NCBI GenBank assembly: GCA_026225945.1
Contig: JAMJFZ010002500.1
Span: forward strand, 4,660,501 to 4,724,500
From: Cricetomys ansorgei
Lineage: Eukaryota > Chordata > Mammalia > Rodentia > Nesomyidae
Direction of reading: 5' to 3'
Length of the DNA: 64,000 nucleotides
Shown: positions 39,501 to 53,310 of the stretch, one piece after another
How the letters are laid out: the number at the start of each line of letters is the position of its first letter
Numbering within the stretch: position 1 is the first letter of the stretch
Translations under genes and position numbers: made by a program
Notes under the pieces: model-generated
Seen by the model: only the letters and a program-made list of their open reading frames with translations
Told to the model about the DNA's origin: nothing
The model's database searches: none

Positions 39501-42500
39501 TCTTAAATTCCATGACTGTAATTATGTAGTAACTGACTACTAAGTAAAAAACTGAAAACACCATTCATCTCATTTTTCCCTAAGGAATTTCATTAAAGAA
39601 TTCAAGGGTTTCTGATTTGTTTTAGATAAACAAAAGTAATTATCAAGATCTGTACTCAAAACAGAAATCAAAATTAGTCTGTCTATACACAGTATGGAAT
39701 CTTACATTTGTTTCTCAGATGTGCCAAGTGGTTTTATTTAGACTATGTCTGAAACAAGCCCCTCATGCTTAAGAATAAGGAATAAAACTAGATTATCCAT
39801 GTGGTAAGCGCTAGCTAGTCAACAGAGAAGAGTCCTTTGATAACACATAACACACATCACAGCTCATGTTAGGACAGAAGGAAATGTAAATATCTTAATG
39901 TGCGTAAGTGGAGGGAGGTGGTTAAACAAGCAGTGTTGCTGTAGAAATCAGGGTACACAGCATAGCATACAGCACAAAGGGAATGAACTGAGGAAGTAGA
40001 GCCATCAGAAACAAACGAGCAACAATTCCCGGCAATCAATTCAGTAATAATCAATCAAAGACTGACATGTGGAAACAGAACAGAATAACAAAGACAATAT
40101 CATTTATCCCTCAGGAAGCGGGACTGGATATTCTCTAGTTTCAGTCTACATCCAGTCCTGCAAAGGATATGACTGTCATTACCAAAGCTACTGACCAGTG
40201 CAGATGGAAAGAAAATGGAGTGGATGAAAAGAGGAACAGAAGTGGGAAAAAGAAAAAAAGAGAGATTTACAAAGTACTATTGGTTTTAAGTAAGTGAAGA
40301 TGTATTAGAAAGGAAGCAAAAAAAGAGGAAAGATTATACACCAATGTTCCTCCACTTTTAACTCAAGACTTAGGTCTCACTTAGCTTGCTGCTAAAGAAT
40401 CATAAATCCTCAAGTCTTCAAACAGCTGGTCTACCCCTACTGGTCTTTCCAGCCACACCCATATATGCAGCTGATTGTGAGGTAATAAGAACATGCTTAG
40501 AAGATACATACAAATAGTGAGCTGCATCACTGCTGTGGACACATCTGCTCAGTGGCGTCAGCTTAAATATGAAGTACAGAAAATAACCTAACAGTACTTC
40601 AATGTTGGTAGACAATAAGTAGTGACTGTAGTTATATTCAGTTAGGTAATTACTGCAGTCAAATGCTACAACAGTACTCTGTGAGACAGTGCTCACAATT
40701 AATTAACTTTCTGGTTTAGTTTGACCCTCATATGCTTAGTGACCGCCCCATGAACCCATTTCTTCCACTGAAATAAATGAGTTAACTTTCAACAGTTTCA
40801 ACAACAAATGAGTAAGTATATAAAACAATTTTTTAATCAGCTAATTATTTCCAAAAGGACTGAAAAAGGGTGTATTGCTTCTTTTTTGGGTTATAAAAAA
40901 TTTGAAATACCTGATTTCAGAAGCATAACATTGCTTTTAAAATAGGCAGTAATTCGTAATATAATTTTGACAGACAAATCTAACATTATCAAATAATAAA
41001 TCCTAAATCTGCTAGGTTAACTTCTAATTTTGAAATCACTACTTTGTCTAAGACTTTAATTGGAAGTCCATTAACTTCTGAATTTTCCATTAATGGAGGA
41101 AAGGACATTAAACTTCTAATTTTAACCTTATTCTTAAATTATGTTGCTAAGACAGTTAGATTTAATTCTTAAATAAAGAGCCCCCACACAGAACATGCTA
41201 ATGCTATTAAAAATCTGGATCCAATTACCTGAAGGAGAGCCATGAGTGGAGGTCATGCTTTTGACCTTGGAGTCTGATAGCCGAGAGATACTGTTAGCTC
41301 TAGTTCTAGGAGAAAATTTATCTGATGGCACTAATCTGGCTCCACTCCTAATGATGGCTTCTGCAGTGCGTGAAGAGGCACTACTTCTAGATATTGTTGC
41401 TTCAGAGTCACTACGGGCTGATAATGAGCCAAGTCTTGTTCTTCGAGGCTGAGCCAATAAATCAATCCGAGAGATGGTTCGCCTTCCTGTGGGTGGCTTT
41501 GATGTGGAACTTGTGGTAGACACTTCAGAAGCAACAGATGCTTTGTCAGCATCAGCAAGTTCACTGTCAGAAGCTTCACCGAGTCGGGCTCTACGCAGGA
41601 GGGAAGTCCTCGTGGGCCGTGGCCTTGGGAGAGTGGTCGATTTACTTGATGAACCAGAGGCAACAGGAGAAGTCTTAGATTTTGTTCCTTTGCCTCCTTC
41701 CAGTTTGGAATGTATGTTGTGCTCATCGGCTGAGGTAAGTGAAGTCCTTCCATGAGATTTACAGGAGTATGTTTCCTGGTCAGATGACATAATGTCAGAG
41801 ATAGCAGAATGAGGTACACTAGAGGTCTGGTCATCATCTGTTAAGTCTACAGAAGGCTGTCTGATTCTTCCACTGGACTGTACAAATTTTCGACCCTCTG
41901 CTCTTGCACCTACATCCGTAGAGCGGCTTTTTGCTTTCTTTTCAATTTTCTCCCGAGTGCCTGGCTTTGTAATGTCTTTGGAAGGAGAACTGGTGGAACA
42001 CCTGTCTTTATAGAGACTAGTGAAACTCTTCCGTTTTTGGGTGGACTTTCTTTCAGTCTCTCCAGTAACCAGACTAATTGTGCTGGCTGTGTCGACGTCA
42101 GATTCTGGTGAAATAGAATTGTCTCTGTTGTAACTGGGAGTATCAGGGCCTTCATCAGTTTTATTATTATTATCTTCACGCAGTTTAGCTTCTAGAAAAG
42201 CCATCACTGCTTCTGTGTCTTTTAGAATCAAGGTTGTGTCCATGCTAGAATCAGTATCCAAAGAGTCACTCCTTTCTCGTAGTCTGCTTGCAGACGCCAA
42301 TGCTAAGGAAGTGGGAGCGGATGAATTCTGCTTATTGATATGGGGAATAAGTTCTATAGGTATGTTTGAACTGGGTTTTTCTATGGTGAAACTCCCTTGC
42401 CGCACTAAAGACTTGGAGGATTCTTTCTTGTCTCCTTTTGAAGTCTGACTTTTTGGAATTTCCTCAGCTTTTCGTCTCTTGCTCTCATTTTGTATTACTC

Positions 42501-43763
42501 TTTCTCCTTTGCTCATAGAAAGTCCTGAAATTTTTTCTACAAGTTGGGACTCCTGTTTAGAAGATTCCTCCCTACATTTATCCATGTGGCCTGAAACACT
42601 TTTTGAAGACAATTTAGTAGGAGTCCACTGGGCATGCTCCTTTTCTTCCTGTTGTTGTTGCATTTTAGCTAGTGCTTGTTTTACCAAAGAAGTTTCTTTA
42701 TCGGTTTCACTCTTGTCCTTGCTAGAAGAGCTACCCAAGTGAAGGAGAGCTTTATTATCTCCGCCAGATTTAGGAATCTCACCATTGACTGCCCTGCTCA
42801 TTTTACTCGGGCCTCTGTCTACATCACGCTTCTCATTCTGGTATCCCTGGGCAGGTGCTTCTTTTTCCTGCAGTTCTGTGTCTTGCTTCTCTCCTATCTC
42901 TGACCTCTGTGTTATGACCTTTGCTCTGGAGCTCTCCAGAGGCTTTTCTTCATGTGGAAGTTGGGGAAGGGTTCGCCTCTTCCTCTCTCCTTGGCTAGCG
43001 AAGGACGCTGCAGAGCTAGTACTTCTCAGTGAAACGCTGACTTCACCAGTATCTGTCTCTATAAAATATGAACACCAAAGCAAGAATTCATCAGAGCAAA
43101 AGGACTCAAATAAAAGGAGTTGTCAAGTTATACTAAATTTTGAGATATAAGTTTAAAAATGCCCTCAGTATAAAATGACTGCCAACATTGTGGGAAATTT
43201 GTACTTCCTAAGTTAAAAAAAAAGTAAACACCTTAGCACTTAACAAGGCATTAAAAGAAATCAATATCCATCAAAAAATGTGAAAATAGTGACAGGATAT
43301 GTCATAATTTAATAAACCAAGGGACTTTTAAACCATAATTTTCATTATTAAGGCTGCTTATAAAATTAAATGACTACTTTCTCTTTTTCAACCAAGCCGA
43401 ACCCAATGCAAAAGGATATACTTTGAAGCAACAAGGCAGAGAAAAAACAAATTTTACAAGGGGATCATGAGGGAGTATACATTTATAGATATAACTATAT
43501 CTATAAATATATATACCTATATATTTAAGTACAAATTGACAATTCAGAATCCTACAAATTTATGGAGTACAAGGTGACATTATTAGTTATCCACATAATG
43601 AAAAATAATTAAATCAATAATTGACATCTTAATTCATAAATAAATTCATACATATATGGCTTATATACACATTATTACCTTCTCTTCAATTTATGATTAC
43701 ATTATAATGATAGTTGCAAATTTTTCTAATGGAATGACATATCAAGAGGGGTGTGTGTGTATG

Positions 43764-43796
<33 letters not shown>

Positions 43797-46441
43797 TTAC
43801 TGAAAAGCAAAACCAGGAAGTTTTAAAATTATATCTCAATAGAATAAATTTACAATGAAAATGAACTACTAAATTTAGGAGGTATCTTTTGTCTTTGGAA
43901 GGTTCAATTTATAAACTACACCCATGTTCTTAAAGAAAAGGACTTGGGGTTAGGTGGCAGAGCATAGCATCTTGTAGAACATGTATAAATGAGCTCCTTA
44001 ATTTACTTGCAACACTGAAAAAAAAAGAAAGGCTTTATTATTTAGATACTTTCCACTGCTTATAATCCCCTAAAATACAAAATGCTTATCAAAACCTAGC
44101 ATTTTACTTGAATTCAACATACTGTTCAAACATGAGAATATGTGAATATGTTTACTTACTTAGTTTACTCACTATATTAAGTTTAGTTTGTTTTGTTTTT
44201 ACAATACATACGATCCATTTAAAAAAAATAGAGAAAAGATAAAAAAAGAAATGAGAAGAAAGAAATTACCGTTTTCTACAGATGCAGACAATTCTAGTAA
44301 TCTTTCTTCTGGATCATGCCTTGTATGATTAGCAGCCAAACTAGCCCACTGTGAAACCCAGCGTTTGCTTCCAGATGAAGATATTCCTTCCTAAGGGAGG
44401 AAAGCAGAATGAGAGACTGCATCCAGTCACACTGTGTGCCACAGAAGCCGTGTCTGAGGCTCAGTTTGTTATGCTTCATTCAATTTCTTCATGTCTAGGA
44501 TGAGGATCTTCTAGCTGCTCCCTTCAACTAGACTTTATTATCACTGTGAATGTAGTATATATGTGCTGCTGCTGCTTCTTTTTTTTGTTTTGTTTTGTTT
44601 TGTTTTTATGAGACAGGGTTTCTCTGCTGTAACTCTGGCTGTTCTGAACTTGCCCTGTCCTCCAACACACAGAGATCCGCCTGCTTCTGCCTCCCAAGTG
44701 TTGGGATTAAAGGTGTGCACCACCACCGCCCAACGTCCTGTGCTGTCCAGGTACATTCCAGAAGCTTATAATTTACTGAGTTGCCAGGTGAGTGCAGATA
44801 TGTATCACAACTTTGCAGCTAACCCAGTGGAGTCAGTTTTACTCCGTTAAAAAGAAACAGAGTCTAAAGGGTTATTAAAGTTACCTGCTAGTCTACTCAT
44901 CGCTAGGAAATCAGTCTGGCTCCAGGGTCTCAGGAAGTATCAAATATGCTAGATCAGGTCTTAATAGATTTCAAGAACCCAAAGCCTGAGACTTCTATGA
45001 TATTTAACTTGAAAATAACTCACTCTGAATTTTTCTACTCAGTCTGAACCCAGACTCATCTGTGTGTTTAAGGGAAATGTTTTCTTGAACCCTTCTAATG
45101 AAGTATACGGGTTCCTTAACTCACTGATACACGCTAGCATTTTTTTTTTTCTTTTTGTGTTTTTTTGAGACAGGGTTTCTCTGTTGTAACCTGGCTGTCC
45201 TGGAACTCACTCTGTAGACCAGGCTGGTCTCAAACTCACAGAGATCCACCTGCCTCTGCCTCCATAATGCTGGGATTAGAGACATGTGCCACCAGCGCCC
45301 CCACCCAGCATACTCTATCATTCCTTAAGCCAAGGGTAATATAAAATGATTTATCTCCAACTGTAATCAGAGCTGAGAGCAGCCTGGGAAACCTAGTAAC
45401 GTACAATAAAAAGGGGCCTGGGAGCACATGGTTCTGTGGCAGAGCACTTGATTAGCATGCATGAGGTCAGATTTGATCCCTATACTACAAACAATAAAGA
45501 CATTTCTCACCCAAAGCTTAACTAAAGCATTCACACCAAAACTGAAATGCCAACTAAGAAATGGAAAACTATGACAGAAAGTTTATTTTGAGCTATTTCA
45601 AACATACCTTACTTAAAAAAACAAAAACAATTCACTGTGTTAACTATGAATAGGCTAACACTATACACTGATAAAGTAATGATTTCATGTACATAATACA
45701 CTGTATGGCTTCAAAAACAGGTTAAAACAGTCCAGTGTAGAGAATGGTGTAACTAAAAGGACACTACAGCTAGCTGGCTTCTTGAGTCCCTTCCGAGGTC
45801 TTGTAGCACCGTCTATAACTTAAGACTGAAGGCAGTGCCAGACCATCCTGCACGAGGCTAAGAACACCACAGCAGGGCGCTTTCAGTACTGCACACCTGT
45901 GACATGCCATGCTTTGTTCTAATGGCCTGCTAGGTGATGGCTGCGAAGGCAAGGACACATTGGAGCTCTATGAATTTTTTACCTGGCATGGATTGAGGAA
46001 GAGAGAGCAAAGAATCTAAAGTATTTCACAAAAAAGCTTGCGCTGGATTTATTAAAATACTAACACATTGTCTGAAATCACTATTACTATTACAGAAACT
46101 AAAATAAAAAGTCTCTACATTAAGGGAAAATAACACTAAAAAGATGTAATTGCTTTGACAATTTTCAGAAAATGTCAAACCACAGAGGGATAATTTTAAC
46201 ATTATTCAGCGAACATACAGTCTATTTATCTGTTTCTAAAGACATTTATATTTGTAGAAATATGAATGAAATACTAGTGTTACATAACTTGATTTTTATT
46301 TACATTTTATATTTATTCAGTATTTACCTATTTATAACTAATGTTATAATATATACATATATAACTATTATTATATAATCCTTACAATAATATAATCATT
46401 CTTATATAATTATAATAATATAATATATATTATAATGCTTT

Positions 46442-46494
<53 letters not shown>

Positions 46495-46779
46495 TCTTTT
46501 CCTTAGAGGCAACATAACCTAATAAGAGAATGAATTAAGAAATCAAGGTCAGTCTAGGGAGATGGCTCAGTGGCTAAGAGTACTTGCTGTATAAGTATAA
46601 TAACTTAAAATCAATTTCCCAGCAACCATATAAAAAGCTGGGTATGGCCATGTGTGCCTGTGTAGCATTAGGGGTAGAGACAAGAAGCTGGTCAGCCCGG
46701 TCAAAGTCCCAAAGGAATAAGGCAGAGAGTATAGAAGAAAACATCTATGTGCTCCTCTGGCTCCCACATGCATGTGCAA

Positions 46780-46826
<47 letters not shown>

Positions 46827-49800
46827 CTTTCCCAAGTATATAAATGCCAAAGTCAAAGTCAAATTAAGGTTCAAATTCTGGCTCTACAAATGAGAAGATT
46901 TAAGACCCCAGCCAAGTTAATTTCCTATGCACTGCATTTCCCTTATTTGTACAACAGCCAGCTTCCTTCCATTGAAAGTTACTGCCTATTATCTGAACAC
47001 ATAACACTTCCAACTTACACAAATATTTTATATTTTCTTTTGCTATGTAAAATGGGGTGGATTTTTGATGTCATAGTTATGCCAATCAAGGCATCCTCAG
47101 CTGTTCTCATTGTATCCTGGCTTGTACCACACTGGCATTTACTGAAGTGTATCAGTTGCACCCTTTATCTGTTTCCTGTGTGCTCAGTCTTCTAATTCCA
47201 AACATATACCTCCTAAAAAGTATAAGCAATGTATATTTGTTTTGTCTCATTGTGGTACTTATAAAACGGAACATATAGTTTATTACTTGCTTGGTGAATT
47301 GTAATTATTTTCCTTGGTAACTCCGAAAGAACGATGATAACTAAAAACTAAATCAAAACTTTAGGTTTTTAGTAAAAATTAAAAAAATACTGAAAATTTA
47401 GTTTTGAAATATTTCACAAGGGGATATACATCAATACATAAAATTTTAACTTCCAAATGATGAAAACGTACATTTTATACATATAAAAAGAATTGCATAC
47501 CTCTGAGTTATGAAACCCAGGTGTGCTCAATGGCTTTCTTTCTTCCATTACTACTGCAGCGGAGTTGAGAGCCCAATCTTTTATCAGACTTTTATGCGTT
47601 TCATTGATAATAGGCCTATTATAATCCTGATTGTCATCTACTCCAAACACCTAGAAGGAAAAATTTGTTTTATAATGAAAACGAAAGTGTGGGGCACCAG
47701 ATTAGTTTGTGAATATCATCAACAGCATCAGAAGCAAACAAAAATAACCTAAATTAAGCTCATCTAGCAATTTTAGAAACACCGGAAACTTGTTCAGTGA
47801 CCCAGCTGGACTGGACAGAAAGCCAGCAGCTGCAGATCTGACTCTTTTTTAAGAGTTATCAAACATGCTGGTTGATAAAGTGAAATTTTCAGAATACTAC
47901 ATTAGATTTGTTGAATGACTTAATGATTCTAAAAACTACAATCAGGGCATGTCAGGAAAGTACTGAGCATGCTTCCAGCTTGTCTCCATTTGTCTGAAAT
48001 GCAGGTTCTTGGCCTCCTCACACAGAATAACTTTATCAATAAGTGACTGTCAGTGGTTAGCATGGTGAAAAGCTCTCACCACAGAGGTGAATAGTCATGT
48101 GGTTGTTTCTTCCCAACAGGAAGGACTGGACCCCAGTGTTAGTCTATTTTCTGGCACATAAAGGGACCTGGATATTTTATACTTTGCAAACAGACTGAAA
48201 AAGGCTATATAACTAATTACATTTAACATTTCTTTTTACTATTCAGTTTGACTTTGTTTCAACTATATAGATGAATGTTCCCCAAATGTATTCATTACAT
48301 TCACTGTATGGGGCATTCATCATTCCAATCAAGAAAAGTATATCCTTGAACTAGCAATCTGTAGAAATGATCTTTGGAACCTTCGCTTCCTACAAGGGAA
48401 AACTGCTTTCAGTGGTGCTAAATCTTTCCACAGTGATGTACAACCCTCTCATCTTCAAATGTGTTGGGTAGTATTCATAGCTACTGGGACAGGCTGTGTT
48501 GGACATGCATTCTATACCAATATACAGAAGAAGAAATGGATGGTCATATATGTTTCATTCTGAAACATTTAGTAAAGCAGAGACCACATTTCTACATTCA
48601 GTGAAATAAAGAAATTTTTACCACTAGATGGCTTTATTGCTTAATTTAATTTTAAGACAGTTTTTTAAGAATAGAAGAAGTTGCACAATATTAACTTCAT
48701 GTTAAATGAGACCTTTCATAACACATGGGATCCAGGGTATAGACAGAAATAAATAAAGAGAATTTCCTTGTTCCATCTTGCTAAATATCAGAGTGAATTA
48801 AGCAATGACAACAGTGAAGCCAAGAGGATATATCTGTACCTTGTGACTTCACCCTGATTTGTAAGGAAAGCACATGAGAACTGCAGAAGTGGCTTGTCTT
48901 TTATGAAAAGGTTCGCTGCAAATTTACTGGTTTATTTTGTAATTTTTATATTACCAGAAAAGTATAATTTTTCAAATTTAGAAGTAAAAAAAATAACCAT
49001 ATAGGATTCTTTACATTTTGTATTACTGCACCATAATTTATAGTTTCTGATTTGGTGATATTTAATTGCATCAGACATAAATTTGCCTTAAAATATCCAA
49101 TCACCAGTGGTTAGATACTTCTAGTACTTCTAATAAAATCCTTCTTCAAAATACTTCTGAAAAATGACTTAGATATTGCCTTGTTAATAAGACTAGTATT
49201 TTGAAAAGGTTAACAAATTATACCTAGAATTGTGCTCTAATGGGAGCTGAAGGCAACAGACAGTTCTCTTGGTGATTTTCTACACATTCTTTTTAAAGTA
49301 TCAGAGAAACACATCCTCATATATCTGTCAGAGAATTGCCAATTATTTCTTTTCCATATAGGTGGCAGGGCAGCAAAAATTCTGGTGTAGCAAAAAACTT
49401 TCAGATTTCATATTTATGATTTTAGTTTAATTAATTTATTAGTTATTTTTGAGATGGCTTCATATTGTAATCCAGGCCGACCTAAAACTCACCATATTCC
49501 TCTTGCCCAGCTTCTCAAGTGCTGAAATAACAGGCATGAACAAGCTACCAAGGCTTATTTTAAAATTTTTTAAATATTTTAAAATATATCCAAAAATTAA
49601 GACAGCAATGGCTAATCCAGCTCAGACTAGTATGCGTACATTCCTTATGTAGGCACACAGATATTAACTTCTGACATCTTACACATGGACACAAAGTACA
49701 CAGTCAGTTACACTATCCATATACTGAGGCATGTATATGTTTTGCATTTCTAAAAGTACACACATTCTGACATATGATCTAGACCATAATAATGGTCTAG

Positions 49801-52800
49801 AACTTGAAAGTGCCTCAAACACCAAATCTGCACAATTTTCCATCTTTCATTCTAGATTCTGTCACTAAGATATTTTATCCTCATATCATCATCTGATTTA
49901 CCAATTGTACAGAACGTGGCTTATGTGTCGTCACGGACAGGTACTTTAAGTGCAGTTTGTTAGCTTTAAGCTCATTATTTTCTTCTTGCGCTACTCTGAC
50001 TTGGTGTCAACCACAATCCCAAGGTTGTTCATAAAAAAACCTGGGTCTCTCATTTGGCCAGGAGTTCTTTAGGTTGGATGTCTACAGGGGGAAAGGACAA
50101 ACACCTGTCTAATCTGTATCCTCCTTTGCATCTAGAATCTTCAACAAAGCTTTCCAATCCATTTCTTATTCCCCCAAGGCAGACGAAAAAGGACCTCTTT
50201 TGGGGCCTGACAGATTATTGAGAGGACTTACTTATTAGAGGAGAGGAGTAACATTCACATGCTACCTACTACTATCTCCTCAATCCAGGTAGATACATAC
50301 TATCTCTACCTGGGACACCTGGGACCCCTGGGACCCCTGGGACCCCTGGGACCCCTGGAACCCCTGGAACCCCTGACAGATTAGTGTAGAGGAAAGACAT
50401 TTTTCCTTTCTCCCCACACTACTGCATGTTTCACGGAACACATTCTCAATCTTTACCTCAGAATACTTATATACCATATTTCATTGTAGAATTTCCTACC
50501 TATAGCTCAGTGGCTACTCTAAGCAATTTAAACAACTGGCTACTGAGGCATGGTACTTAATAACTATAGGCAATTAGACTAAGTAGGAAAGGAGATTTAA
50601 AAATCTATATGACTTAGTCCTTTACTACTAAGGTCTAATAAACACACACACAACAAAGAAAAACAAAACAAAAACAACCCCAAGAATCTAAAAGAACCAT
50701 ACAGAGACACCCTGTTATTAAAACCAAACTCCTGTGAATACTAGACTATACTTTTAGATTTCTGCTTTAACTTTAGATTGACTAAAAAAATTTCCTGATA
50801 ATAGCAGACTGGTGTCTACAATGGGAACCAAGCCTATGATTTTGATTTTTCTATTACCAGGTTATTATTGTCATTATTTTAAAGTCCAAACTACAGAGCT
50901 CAAAGTTCATAGCTTTCAATTAAAAATGGTAATAGTGGGGCTGTGGAAGACTGGTACTCTAGTGAAGTTAAATTTATGGGTGTTTACATTCCACCCATTA
51001 AACAGGTGCACAGATCAAAATTATACATAGTAGTATCAGATAATAGGAGACCTGTTCCTTGTCGCAGGAAGCACAAGCCCAGTGTGACAAAAGGAGGGGA
51101 GAAAACTATGTCGTAACTCTTAACACAAATTTGACAAAATGAGAATTTCACAGCAATAATACTTAATTTACTAAATTAAAAATATCTCAGACTGTGAGTA
51201 TAGCTTAGTGGAAGAGTGCATATCTAATATGAATGAGGCTCAGCACTAAAAAAAAAGCCCTAATCAAGTGAAATTTATAATTCATCTTCTCATAGAACTG
51301 AGAAAGTTAACAGTGAACACAGTAAACACCAAGCTTTAGTGGGCTTACATTAATTAAAGAATGGTGACATGCTCGCATTTTAACCCTAACAAGGTGTCAA
51401 AGTAAAAACATAGTTAAGTTTCAGACCAGAACATTTTCCCCCAAGGAACAAAGTCCTTCTGGGTAAGAATGGGGTATCTCTTTACAAGTTAAACCACTAC
51501 TAGTACAGGATCTCACACCTTACAAAAAATTTTTAAGAAATAATTCATTAAGAACTATGTGACACTTAAATGTCAAAGAACTCAAGATGATTTAAGAAAG
51601 GAGCTTGTTTTTAAATTTAAAGTATTTTCCCAACAAAATATAACTTAACTTTTAAAAAGAAAAAGAGCTTAAAACTCAATGGAATAAACATCCTGTAATT
51701 GTTTAAGACTGTGAGTCTGATATTTGTAACTAACTTTTCAAATTTAAAACTTAGACAAAATTGTTAGTGAAGTAGCAATGCATGCCACAACATACATAGA
51801 TGAACCTTGAAGACAATACTCTAAGTACAAGTAGCCAGTCATTAAAGGCTACATATAGAATGGTTCTGTTCCTATGAAATATCCAGACTAAGTAAACACA
51901 TAGAAACAGAAGCAGATGGCTAGTTGCCAAGGGGTCAGAACAATGAGAAAATACTACTGAAGTGCAATTTCTCTTTAGAGTAATGAATACATTCTGGGCT
52001 AGACAATGCCATCACTGGACAACAGTGTGAATGTGCCACAGCTTCCAAACTATACACTGATGTTTTACCTTTGAGAGCTGACTTTTAACTAGTAACCCTT
52101 TTGCCTAAGCTTACCAAGTACTGGAATTATAGGTGCATATTATAACACCTAACTGAACTGCACATTCTCAATGACTAAAATATCCAATTTTATGTTAAGT
52201 GAATTTCACTTCAATTTTTAAAATAAGGTACCATATAACTATCTTTTTCTGGTGCTTCTTTCTGAATAAAAATAGTTTTACTTTTTTGTTTTCTTTAACT
52301 TATATCCTTATTTTCCCTCCTTACTTTGGAATCTTACAATCCTTTGGCTTTCCATCACTTCCACATTTTCTCTATTGACTCCTTTACTTCCCACAGTATT
52401 CTATTAGCTTATTTAATACATTCAATGATCAGTATACCTCACCTTACTTGTATAGTTAAAACTTCTCATTTCTCTACTTTTTTATTGCCCCCCTCCATAA
52501 AATCTGACTGCTCATCAATGACCATATTCTCTATCCTTGTGCCAAACAGGTTATCTGGGGGTGTTAGCTACTGATAGAACTCAACAGGACCTCTAGTCTT
52601 CCACTACACAGGCACTTTTACTGAAACTAATATATTTCCTTTTCTTTATATTCAATCTCTATTCATTTGCAGCTTTTAATAGTATTCTATTAACAAATCT
52701 AAGCTTGTAACACAGACAAGTTATTTTGAGATCAAGATATAAACTAGCTTTAGTGAATAAAAACATAGAAAAAATGGGGGTGGGGGGAATCATGTTAAGT

Positions 52801-53263
52801 TTAACCAATCTATAAATTCACTGGAATACAGTAGCTGTTAATATATTAAAAATCATATTAAAAACACATTAAATGAAAAAGCACATCAAACTTTCTCTTT
52901 CTCGTTCATGATTTCAAAAGATAGTTACAGTCTACTATAAAACAACAAAGGTTGTTCTAGAAATAGCAGATCGAAATCGGGGATCCTTCTTAGAGAAAAA
53001 AGCACAGGACACCCTGACAGAGAGAGAGAACAGTGCAATGTTGGCAGCTACTGTCAGGGGTTCAGATAAAGCCTTTTACAAGTGAATTATTTAAGTTAGT
53101 AATAACTAAGATGAAAGTGAGTTACGGAGGGCTGGTGAGGTGGCTCAGCAGTTAAAGGCAACTGCTGCCGTGCCCGACAACCCGAGTTCACCTCAGGAAC
53201 TCACAAGGTGAGGAACGAATTCCTCAACTTGTCTGTCCTCTGGCCTCTACATGTGTAGTGATA

Positions 53264-53310
<47 letters not shown>

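Larger units (their letters stand above)
44391..47500 (-). other. Cep170: Cep170 intron between exons B and C
   Basis: 3.1-kb intron with two antisense B1 copies, an ID SINE, a TA array and a B3 SINE ending in an AC microsatellite. About 45500-46430 is AT-rich with nothing recognised. Confidence 0.8.

Noticed and set aside
41331..41837. 168-codon minus-strand ORF in another frame of the giant Cep170 exon, plus other overlapping ORFs there
   Set aside because: The true frame is fixed by recognisable CEP170 protein and by splice phase; the others are overlaps.
46584..47195. 203-codon plus-strand ORF with a His-Thr repeat
   Set aside because: It begins within a B3 SINE and runs through its AC microsatellite, which gives the HTHTHT run; no family match, and it is antisense to a Cep170 intron.
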